Of a stretch of DNA of 64,000 nt, positions 51,816 to 60,813 are shown in pieces. Numbering within the stretch: position 1 is the first letter of the stretch; each line of letters opens with the position of its first letter. Under the pieces are notes generated by a model that saw only the letters and a program-made list of their open reading frames with translations, searched no databases and was not told where the DNA came from. The stretch comes from Cichorium intybus (taxonomy: Eukaryota > Streptophyta > Magnoliopsida > Asterales > Asteraceae): NCBI GenBank assembly GCA_023525715.1, contig CM042012.1, positions 122,021,705 to 122,085,704 on the forward strand, read 5' to 3'. The translations under genes and the position numbers were made by a program.

Positions 51816-54800
51816 TCATTCTTCAAGTTTTACTTCACTTGTTTGTCTGTCAAACACCTTCGGAATGATTGCCAGGATCCTTTTTCGGAATTCAATGTAC
51901 CACCTCAACATGTCATTGACGCAGGTTTTATCTTCAGTGGTGTTGGAAGGCAGTTTATTGATGATGTGAAGAATATGTTCCAACACTGGAGTCCTGTAAA
52001 GATGTTTGTCCAAAAGAAAGAATATTCTTTTAACATTCTCGAGGCCTTCCTTTGAATTATATGCCACACTCCAGTTTGAGTTGGCAATTTTTCCGATTTT
52101 ACGCTTGCTCAGATTTTTGGGAGGAGGACGTCTCACAGTTAAAGGAGCTTTATCCAGAACACCAGCAACTTCAACATCGAGCTTGGCCACTTCAAGAATG
52201 TAGTATCCAATCATCTTTTTGATATGATCAAAAAGAGGTTGATACTTTTGTTCTCTTGACAGGATATTGAACAAGGATATCCAGTCGAATGGATTCAGAA
52301 ATGGAAGATCAGCAAGAGAGAATTCCATCTTTTCTTTATCATCTCCTCTCAAAGCCAAGAACCTTGCGTTCTTGAATGGAACAATAACCTCAGGAAGACG
52401 TGGAGTTAGCTGCACAATCTTCTTCAAACTCCACGTCAAATGTTGAGGACGCGCATTCTTCAAATAAAAAGTGAATAACAAATCATTCACTTCCGAACTA
52501 GAAAGACGGGTGTCTTTAAGTTCCTCAAACCCTCGGAACAGGAGAGCTTTTGCAGTCATCGGAAAGTCAAACTGCGAGTTTACATCATTGCTTGTGTTGT
52601 ACGAGGCTATTGGTTGAAGCCAGTTCTCCACAGGCTCAGTAATTGCTTCCATTGTCATTCTTTTATAGTGCCATGGAGGAAACAAAGACATTTGAGTTTG
52701 GAGAAGTAACTCAGCCTCTCTTTTGGCAGCTTCCTCAGCGTCAAGTTTCCGAGTAAGGTTGAGAATTTCATCAACTTCCGTTTCCCTGACCGATTTGGTG
52801 GCGTTCTGATCAGATTCATCATCTTCCACTATTTTCTTGCCTTTGTCTTTAGATGGACCAGCGTCTCCTTCAGCATTTTTATTTGATTCAATCGGAGTGT
52901 CTTTCTTTGGAGACTCCTGATTAGATAAACTTTCTTCATTTATTTCGTCTCCCCCTTGTTTTGGAGAGGCAACACCTTCCGAAACACCCTTCAAAGCGGC
53001 AAGAAGATTGAAGACAGGATGAAGCTTGAGGGTCAGATGTCTGCGCACCTGAGGATTGAGAATCGGATCAGTGTCTTCAACAAGCCTATGAAGAAAGGAG
53101 TCAATTTCCGATACACCACTTCGAATAGCTTTGGTCTGTGACACAGCCGAGGTGAGAATGGCAGACTTGTGGCGAAGATCGGTTTTGAGGAGCTGGATTT
53201 TAGTTTCTTTGGCAGCTAATTTATCCATCAAATAATTTTCCGAGGCTAAATCTGTCCTCAGTTGATCAACCTTTATATCCATAGAAGATACCCATTCGGA
53301 ATGTTGTTGCTTCAATTCCGAACGTAAGGTAGAGAGTGCCTCTTTTTCGTTCTTCAGAGAATTGCTGAAGTTGGAGATAACCTGATGCATGCTTTCAATG
53401 TTCCGAGCATGAGAGTCACGGAAATCTTGAGTGAATTTAAGAACATCTCTTTCCAGTCTGCCAATAGAGATGGCAGAGTCTTGCATACGTGCTTCAGATT
53501 TTTCTATGTGGGAGGTAAATTGACGCATGAGACTGACGTTTTCGGTGATCAAGGTATCCACCGAGTCCTTGTGAGCATCCAACTGGGATTGCCAATCGGA
53601 GACAGAAGGATGGGACTGGGATTGGAGAAGTAAATCCAGTTTAGCAGAAATTTCCGAGAGCTGTTCAGATGACATCGGAACAGAAGAGCTGGGTGTCTTC
53701 AGTTTGACATTAGATGGAGATTCAAGGTAATCAGAAAGATCATCCTGATCATCATTAACCAGTATATCTTCCTCTTCATCAACGTCGGTAGGGGGTTGTT
53801 ATGAGGGGAATTAGGAAGGGAAGTATGATCTGGTGATAAAGATGGAGACTTTTGAGTGTTTGTAGGTCGGAGGGGTGATCGTTCAGGTGTAGATTGTGGA
53901 CTAGAATGTGGAGTTGTTTTTGGTGTGGGGTCATGAGGCGGTGATTGGGGAGGAGGAGAAGGCTTGGGAGGTGGAACATCGTCAAGGTTGTCAGCAATCG
54001 GAACATCTCGCGGAGGAGTCGGAATTGGATTAGTATCGGAGAGTTCGTTTTCCGAATCATATGACTGGACAAACTTTCGGAGTCTTCTTGGACGTTTGGG
54101 TTGTTTTTCCGTGTCAAATGCAGCAGTCCTGCCCTTTCGTTTGACATTTTTCTTCGGATTTTCAAGTCTGTCAAAGGCGACTTGATGAGTTTGATCAACA
54201 ACACGAATTCCGGATGGAGATATTTGTCGATACGCAGCAATGCAGGGCACACCATTCGGAACTCGGTCCAACATTGTGATCGGAATGGATCCGATGAAAT
54301 CAAAATCCTCCGATTTTGTGGTTGCAAACTGTGTGGTGGATAGTGTCGGAATGACCGCAATGACAGAATCAGTCATAATATGGAGATTATGTTGCTCAAT
54401 AGCCCTTTTTACCACAATGGTCCAAAATCGAGCACAAGAGATTTCAGAGTGTCGATTTTTGTAGTTCACGCTCTCTACAAATTGGCTCCAAAGAATGGAC
54501 CCGTAATCCAGGTTGCTATCGTGATAGAGGCCATAAAATAAAGAATAGAAGAGCTTACTTGCACTGTCTGTGCCTGTCGTGCGTTCAGAGAAGCTCTTGA
54601 ACAAGATTGTGAAAAGAAAGTTCCACAGAGGCGGTAGGCTCTTCTTTGTGAACTTCGAGAGTTGCGTGATATCACCCTTGTAGCCTAGTTGATAGAAAAA
54701 CCGTGGAAGAGTAGAAGGCGAAAGGGATTCAGGATCGATAATGTCGGTTTGATCAGCAAACCCTAGCAATTTCCCAAATCGAGACTTGGAAATTCGTGTC

Positions 54801-55066
54801 TTGATTGAACCAACCTCAAACGTAACAACATCATCAGCCTTGTTGTAGAACGCGGAGGAGTATGCAGATGAGAGATACACGATTGGAACCTCCTCTGAAG
54901 CAGTTAGGGCTTTGCTAATCCTCGAGAATTTGAGACATTCAATCATTGGCTGAAGAGCTTCATTATACTTCGAAGAGTGAAGATCAATAATCATGTTCTG
55001 ATTTTGTTTGATCTTCAACATTAAAGAAGAGGAAGTATTTTCATTTGCTGAGGATGATCCAGCCAT
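51816..55066 (-). pseudogene. ORF3 of the SIRE element (env-like position), split by one frameshift
   Basis: Two long frames abut: 55066 to about 53700 (about 455 aa from ATG 55064-55066, MAGSSSANENTSS) and 53675-51816 (619 aa). The acidic end of the first and the start of the second become continuous if one base is missing near the C5 run (minus strand) around 53795, so one ancestral ORF of roughly 1,100 codons is inferred. The first part has a globular region (KIKQNQNMIIDL, FEVGSIKTRISKSRFGKLLGF), a basic KKNVKRKGR segment and a Pro/Ser-rich stretch. The second starts with a long coiled coil (about 1-215), then an unrecognised conserved-looking domain. I see no signal peptide or clear membrane segment, so envelope function is not supported. 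It could be captured host sequence. Confidence 0.65.
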
Positions 55067-55170
55067 TTGAGAGTTCTTGAATGTTCGTGAGAGAAAGAGG
55101 GCTTTGAAGATGAAGAGTTCTGTGCGTGAGAGATGAAGAGCGGAGAAACATAAAGAATGAGCCAAAAACC

Positions 55171-55180
55171 TTTTAAATAT
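55171..55180 (-). promoter_or_regulatory. TATA-like box before ORF3
   Basis: The minus strand reads GGATATTTAAAAGG about 105 bp before the ATG at 55066. It is followed by a pyrimidine-rich leader (CTCTTCATCTCTC, CCCTCTTTCTCTC), as in an ordinary plant gene. It suggests ORF3 may be transcribed on its own. Confidence 0.45.
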
Positions 55181-55302
55181 CCTTTGAGGAGATTTGGAAA
55201 AGGAAATCCCGCTTCAGCCGATTACGTTTCCCAAGAATCACGCCGTCTCATTATGAGTAACCCCCAAAAGTCGCATTGCAGGCGCGTGAATAGCGATAAA
55301 GT

Positions 55303-55345
<43 letters not shown>

Positions 55346-56487
55346 CCTTATGAAAAGTAAATCAACCAGAGGTAAAAAATGAAAAGTGAAATAATGATTT
55401 TCGTGCAAGAGTGTACCAACGAAAGAAAAGAAAAAATCAAGAAAAATCAAGAAGAAAAAAAAAATCAAGAAAGAAAAAAAACAAGATTTATTTGGTGGTC
55501 TGTGATGTCGGAATGACATAAAACTGATTGATCCCGGGCAATGATCTCTTCCTTTGGAATCAAGAGAGATTCAAAAGTGGTTTTGTGGTTTCCCGTTGAA
55601 TTACGATCAATTGATTGTTAAGAATCATTGAAAGGTTTCTTTTTTTTTTTTTTTTTTTAAAATGATGGCTCAATGGGTTGGGTTGAACTGCCTCTCGGAT
55701 TCCGAAAGCGTGAGAAACGCTCGAAATCGGAAGACAGTACTTGTCTGACCAGAGTAGTCATGAAAACAAGTAAGGGTTAGGAGAATTTTGTCTGACTTGG
55801 GAAATGCTTGGAAATCTCAAAAAAATTAAAACTGGATCTTTTTGGATAGAAATTACTTGGTTTGAGTAGATTTCATAAAGACCACGCAAAAGTGAAAGAT
55901 TGAGATTCCCTTTTAAAGTTTTCGTCAATTCCTTAGTGGGATCGGATTTTTGGGTTTCATTCGGAATGATGGTAAAAACAATTCCGAAATCATAAACACA
56001 GAGTTTGTGTAACCATCAGTATTCAGTGGTAATGCTGAATACCTTCATAAGGGTTACAGGTATATGGGAATGTAATTAATATGGAGAAATAATAGAAAGG
56101 GCAAGAAAGGTTGATGAGTCTCACAGCGCCCCATGGTAAAGATGAGTTGCGATCCTTGACTAGAATTGCCGAAATCATATATTGAAATTGGTTGAGATTT
56201 CAATAATCATGGATATTCGTTTTTGGTACAAAGAAAGTATGAGAAGAAGCCCATTAATTCAAAATAGTTACAAAAAAAATTGTATTTGTGCTGATGAATG
56301 CTGACAAGGACGTGGCTATCATGAGAGAACATTTAATGCTCAGGCGAAAAGGAAGGAAAACGTCCAATCAGTTGCTAATCAGCCGTCTTCGCCTTTATGA
56401 CACATAATAATGACAGCAGGCTGCATCATTACTTCAAAAAGTAATTAAATATGCACAATTGGAAGCTTAACCGGTGTCATTCTTGCC
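55181..56487. other. Intergenic block between divergent ORF3 and Agenet gene
   Basis: No ORF of note. It holds a T run of about 39 (55304-55342), a second T run (55639-55659) and several TCCGAA/TTCGGA words. Because the two flanking units point away from each other it is a candidate bidirectional promoter region. Confidence 0.5.
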
Positions 56488-56495
56488 TATAAAAA
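56364..56495 (+). promoter_or_regulatory. CCAAT and TATA boxes of the Agenet gene
   Basis: CCAAT at 56364-56368 (GTCCAATCAG) and TATAAAAA at 56488-56495 (GCCTATAAAAAGG). An ACGTGG G-box-like core lies further upstream near 56312. The TATA position predicts a start site near 56520, so the ATG at 56556 rather than that at 56502 would be the first in the mRNA. Confidence 0.6.
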
Positions 56496-56555
56496 GGAAA
56501 CATGGTTAGTAGAAAACATCCATATCCAAAAATTTACCACCAAAAGAGAAAACAC

Positions 56556-56972
56556 ATGGCGCTTCGACCCTACAACCGTAATGACAAGGTGGAGGTCAAA
56601 ATGCAAGAGGGTGACTACGTCGGAGGAATCTATGGCGGGGTTGTCACGAGAGCGTGGCATCACCAATATGAGGTCAGAATGACCACACTTAACAACAACG
56701 AGGGCGGCGGGCCACTGATCGTCCCTACAAGCTACCCTTTTCTGCAGCCTGTCCCACCAAGAATTTTGGTGGAGTTCAAGCAGTTCGACCTTGTTGAGGT
56801 CTGGCATAGAAGAGGATGGTGGTCGGCGGTGATCATACGGACCACTCCCCACAACCAGTTCCATGTGGGACTGGCTGATGGAAGTCGTCTTTTTGTTGAC
56901 GAGAGTGAACTGCGCCTCTACCAAGCTTTCCATCCCGGTGATCCCCCTATGTGGCATTATTACAAGCTATAG
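56556..56972 (+). CDS. Agenet (Tudor-like) domain protein, antisense inside the SIRE element
   Basis: A 138-aa protein without introns; an in-frame ATG at 56502 would add 18 residues but lies only 7 bp after the TATA box. Two Agenet-type modules are visible. The first (about 5-65) is YNRNDKVEVKMQEGDYVGGIYGGVV with WHHQYEVRM. The second (about 74-128) is FKQFDLVEVWHRRGWWSAVI with HVGLADGSRLFVDESELRLY. Tandem Agenet modules belong to the plant Tudor-like 'royal' fold and often read methylated histone tails or chromatin proteins. The gene lies between pol and ORF3, opposite in strand to gag-pol, and is less AT-rich than its surroundings. It has its own TATA and poly(A) signals, and the frame is intact. 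A captured host gene used by or hitchhiking in the element is inference; the domain call is firm. Confidence 0.8.
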   Translation: MALRPYNRNDKVEVKMQEGDYVGGIYGGVVTRAWHHQYEVRMTTLNNNEGGGPLIVPTSYPFLQPVPPRILVEFKQFDLVEVWHRRGWWSAVIIRTTPHNQFHVGLADGSRLFVDESELRLYQAFHPGDPPMWHYYKL

Positions 56973-57028
56973 GTTGAAGTTGTTATTGTTTTGCCTTTTG
57001 ATGTAATGACTTTTGATCCTGTAGCTTG

Positions 57029-57034
57029 AATAAA
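57029..57034 (+). terminator. Poly(A) signal AATAAA of the Agenet gene
   Basis: AATAAA 57 bp after the stop codon, followed by a T/G-rich stretch (GTGTTGTTTTCTTTTG). Confidence 0.6.
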
Positions 57035-57309
57035 GTGTTGTTTTCTTTTGTTTGATGATTTCTGTTTGAATTCTGTTTCTGCATTCGCATGGATATCAGC
57101 AAGGAGAACAAAACAAAGAAAAGAAAAAGAAAATAAAACACACACCACAATATTTTTGATATTTTGATATATAAAAAAAATGGCTGAAATAGAAAAAATT
57201 ACAAAACAATAAACATATACAGAGTTTCAGAAAGGATACATGCATTCCGATTCATTTTTGTCTAAATTCCGATTCCGAGGCATTCCGAATGTCGGAATCA
57301 ATCGGAATC

Positions 57310-60300
57310 TCAGTTAGATATCGGAACGGATTCGGCTTCCATCATTCCGAGACCATGAAGAATTCTGTTGAATGCTAGTTCAGGAAGGGCTTTGGTGAAG
57401 ATGTCAGCTAGTTGATCATTTGAGCGTACGAAATGAACCTCGATGTTGCCGTCTTCAACATGATCTTTGATAAAGTGATATCTGAGTGCAATGTGTTTAG
57501 TTTTTGAGTGTTGCACTGGATTGTGACAGATCCGAATCGCACTTTCGGAATCACAGTAAAGAGGAATACGTTTCATATTAACTCCATAATCTCTCAGTTG
57601 ATTTTGAATCCAGATTATCTGAGAGGTACATGATGCGGCAGCGATGTACTCAGCTTCAGCTGTTGAGAGTGACACACAAGTTTGTTTCCTTGATTGCCAG
57701 CTTACGAGTTTGCCATCAAGAAGTTGACATCCTCCTGAAGTGCTTTTGCGATCCAATCCACAACCACCAAGATCAGCATCGGAAAATGCTTGAACAAAGA
57801 AACCAGATCCTGATGGATACCATAGTCCAAGAGAGGTTGTTCTTTTGAGATATCGGAATATATTCTTCACAGCATTGTGGTGTGGCTCTCTAGGATTTGC
57901 CTGAAATCTTGCGCAGTAACAAACAGCAAACATAATGTCAGGTCTGCTAGAAGTGAGATAGAGAAGTGAACCTATCATTTGACGATAAAGAGTGATATCT
58001 GCTGCAGGTTTGTCTAGTGAAGGAGTGAGTTTTGTTCCGAACGCCATCGGAACTTTTACTTTAGAATCTCCCTTCATTCCGAATTTCTCTAAGAGAGACT
58101 TGGTATAAGCTTCCTGATTGATGAATATGCCTTCTGAGCTTTGTTTGATGTTGAGGCCTAGAAAGAAATTGATTTTGCCCATTGAGCTCATTTCAAATTT
58201 TGTCTCCATCAGTTTTCGGAATTCAGCTGTTAGGCTTGGGTGAGTAGATCCGAAAATGATGTCATCGACATAGATTTGAACAATCATCAGGTGACCTCCT
58301 TCCTTTTTGCGAAAGAAGGTTGGGTCGACAGATCCTTGCTTGAACTTGGATTGCTTAAGGAACCTAGTTAAAGTTTCATACCAAGCTCTTGGAGCTTGTT
58401 TCAGGCCGTAAACAGCTTTGTCTAATACGTAGCAATGATCAGAATGTTTACTGCTCACAAAGCCTGGTGGTTGTTCGACGTAGACTGTTTCTTCTAATTC
58501 TCCATTCAGAAAAGCGCACTTGACATCCATCTGATAGACATCAAACCCTTTATGTGCTGCATAAGCAAGAAAAATCCGAACGGATTCAAGTCTGGCTACT
58601 GGTGCAAAAGTTTCTTCATAATCAATTCCTTCTTCCTGACAGTAACCTTTGACAACCAGTCTTGCTTTGTTTCGTATGACATTCCCTTCTTTGTCTAACT
58701 TGTTTCGAAAGACCCATTTCATTCCGAGAACGGATGCGTTTTTCGGTGTCGGAACCAATCGCCACACCCTGTTGCGTTCAAATTCGTTTAACTCATCTTG
58801 CATTGCTTGAACCCAGTCAGCATGATCAAGTGCTATTTTAACTGTTTTAGGTTCAACCTTGGAGATAAACGAATGAAACATGCAAAATTCCACTTTAGAA
58901 AATAATGCGGCTTGCTTTTCTTTAGCCTGAGCTCGAGTAAGAACACCAGCAGAAGTCGTTTCAATGATTTGAGATTTTGGATGATCTCTTGTCCATTTTA
59001 TCATCGGAGGATAATTTGGATCATATTCAGGATTAATTTCCGAAAAAATTTCTTCTGCTTCCGATTGTACCTCTGACTGTGTGTCAAGGTCATTATTTTC
59101 AACTTCATTCTCCCCCTGGAAGTTTGCATCGTTACTGTCAATAGAGGGATGCTGCTCAACCGGTAGAGTCGGTGACTCGGATTCGGAAGCCATACCCGCA
59201 CCTGGAATAGGTGCTGAACCCTCCCCCTGGATTGGAGCATCAGTGACAGAAGTTGAAGTGTTGTTCGGAATTGGAACATCAGTAGAATCTTCTTGTGAAG
59301 ACGCAGTATCATCAACTGTACTTTCTATAAGCTTTAATAACTCATCTTCATGGTTATCTCGTGCATTTGCTTCTGATGTTTTTGCGGTTTCTTGGTCATC
59401 AAACAAATTTAGAAATTCCTCATATAAATCCAGAAGAGGAATTGTAGACTTATTGGATTCAGGAAAGATGTCTTCAGACTTGATACTAACGTGCTTTGCT
59501 CTGGAATTGTATCTATCGTCAAAGGTGATGTAGTATGTTTCTTCAATCTTTCGAGATCTTTTGTTCAGAACACGATAGGCTTTTGAGGTAAGAGAGTAGC
59601 CCAGAAAAATGCCTTCATCAGCTTTTTCATCCCATTTAACTCGTTTTTCTTTGGAGTTAAAAATGAAGCACTTGGATCCAAAAACATGAAAGAATTTCAC
59701 ATTCGGTTTTCTCTTGTTGATGATCTCATAGGGAGTGAGATTGAATCGTTTCGTAATGTTTGATCGGTTCTGAGTGTAACAAGCAGTTGCGATGGCGTCG
59801 GCCCAGAAATATAAAGGAAGCTTTGCGAAAGAGAGCATGGTTCGAGCAGCTTCACACAGAGAACGATTCCGTCTTTCTACAACTCCATTTTGTTGAGGAG
59901 TGTAAGGGGCAGAGAAGTTATGCGTGATTCCTTTGTTAACAAGAAAATCATCTAGAACTTTATTTTTGAATTCTGTCTCATTATCGCTTCTTATCATTCG
60001 AACTTGTTTTCGGAGAAGAATTTCTATCTGCTTGATGAAGTTAATCATGTTGATCGTCGCTTCTGATTTTTGCTTGAGGAAGAACACCCATGTGAAACGA
60101 GAAAAGTCATCTACTACAACCAGAATGAATTTGTTGTGAGCAACGCTTTCAATTGCAGAAGGACCATAAAGATCAATATGCAGAAGTTCCAATGGTTCTA
60201 TGATCTTTGTGTTGATAATTGTAGAGTGGCTCTTCCGACTTTGTTTTCCTAGCTCACATGCGTCACATAGTCGGTCTTTGTCGTACTTGAGTAGCGGTAA

Positions 60301-60810
60301 TCCACGCACAAGATCACCAAGTACCAGTTTATTAATGTCACGAAAGTTCATGCGAGACAACCGCCTGTGCCAGAGCCAACTATCATCGTTCGTAGCTTTA
60401 GTGAGTAGGCAGATAGCCGGTTTTCCTTGAATGGGTCTCATATCCAAGGGAAACATCTCTCCTTTTCTTTTTGACTTCAAGATAATCTTTTTGGATTCTT
60501 TCTCAATCAGTTCGGAACCTTCTTCATCAAATGAGACTTTAAGACCAGTTCCGACAACCAGTTGTGAGACACTGATCAAGTTGTGCTGAAGTCCCTCCAC
60601 ATATGCCACTTTGCGTATCGAAATTTCACCATTTGTGATCATGCCGTAGCCTTTGATGTTGCCTGTTGCATTGTTCCCATAACTGACTTTTCCTCCATTC
60701 GTCAGTGAACGATATTCTCGTAATTCCTCCTTCCTTCCAGTCATGTGACGTGAACAGCCGCTGTCAATGTACCATTCCGGATCATACTGTTCGTCACGTA
60801 GAACCTGCAC
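57310..60810 (-). CDS. SIRE-type Pol polyprotein (protease, integrase, reverse transcriptase, RNase H)
   Basis: About 1,166 codons open in the same frame as gag, after a single TAA. There is no nearby ATG (the frame opens at a GTG), so expression needs readthrough or splicing. Domains: aspartic protease with WYIDSGCSRHMTG (about 15); GAG-pre-integrase zinc region (about 148-190) with WHRRLSRMNF and CDACELGK; integrase with the triad in HIDLYGP (about 213), IRSDNETEF (about 274) and GVVERRNRS (about 310). Then reverse transcriptase with KARLVVKGYCQEEG, FLNGELEETVYVEQPPGF and catalytic YVDDIIFGS (about 847), and RNase H with DADLGGCGLDRKSTSG (about 1010), STAEAEYIA and YCDSESAI. The second zinc-binding histidine of the usual HX4H is arginine here, so integrase zinc binding may be impaired. 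Otherwise it looks intact. Confidence 0.85.
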   Translation of the reverse strand: MQVLRDEQYDPEWYIDSGCSRHMTGRKEELREYRSLTNGGKVSYGNNATGNIKGYGMITNGEISIRKVAYVEGLQHNLISVSQLVVGTGLKVSFDEEGSELIEKESKKIILKSKRKGEMFPLDMRPIQGKPAICLLTKATNDDSWLWHRRLSRMNFRDINKLVLGDLVRGLPLLKYDKDRLCDACELGKQSRKSHSTIINTKIIEPLELLHIDLYGPSAIESVAHNKFILVVVDDFSRFTWVFFLKQKSEATINMINFIKQIEILLRKQVRMIRSDNETEFKNKVLDDFLVNKGITHNFSAPYTPQQNGVVERRNRSLCEAARTMLSFAKLPLYFWADAIATACYTQNRSNITKRFNLTPYEIINKRKPNVKFFHVFGSKCFIFNSKEKRVKWDEKADEGIFLGYSLTSKAYRVLNKRSRKIEETYYITFDDRYNSRAKHVSIKSEDIFPESNKSTIPLLDLYEEFLNLFDDQETAKTSEANARDNHEDELLKLIESTVDDTASSQEDSTDVPIPNNTSTSVTDAPIQGEGSAPIPGAGMASESESPTLPVEQHPSIDSNDANFQGENEVENNDLDTQSEVQSEAEEIFSEINPEYDPNYPPMIKWTRDHPKSQIIETTSAGVLTRAQAKEKQAALFSKVEFCMFHSFISKVEPKTVKIALDHADWVQAMQDELNEFERNRVWRLVPTPKNASVLGMKWVFRNKLDKEGNVIRNKARLVVKGYCQEEGIDYEETFAPVARLESVRIFLAYAAHKGFDVYQMDVKCAFLNGELEETVYVEQPPGFVSSKHSDHCYVLDKAVYGLKQAPRAWYETLTRFLKQSKFKQGSVDPTFFRKKEGGHLMIVQIYVDDIIFGSTHPSLTAEFRKLMETKFEMSSMGKINFFLGLNIKQSSEGIFINQEAYTKSLLEKFGMKGDSKVKVPMAFGTKLTPSLDKPAADITLYRQMIGSLLYLTSSRPDIMFAVCYCARFQANPREPHHNAVKNIFRYLKRTTSLGLWYPSGSGFFVQAFSDADLGGCGLDRKSTSGGCQLLDGKLVSWQSRKQTCVSLSTAEAEYIAAASCTSQIIWIQNQLRDYGVNMKRIPLYCDSESAIRICHNPVQHSKTKHIALRYHFIKDHVEDGNIEVHFVRSNDQLADIFTKALPELAFNRILHGLGMMEAESVPISN

Positions 60811-60813
60811 AAG

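Noticed and set aside
51816..55066. Naming ORF3 a true envelope protein
   Set aside because: No signal peptide, furin-like site or clear membrane anchor seen; only its position resembles env.
56487..56957. 156-codon minus-strand frame opposite the Agenet gene
   Set aside because: Mirror frame of the plus-strand Agenet ORF with no domain; the plus frame has domains, TATA and poly(A) signal.
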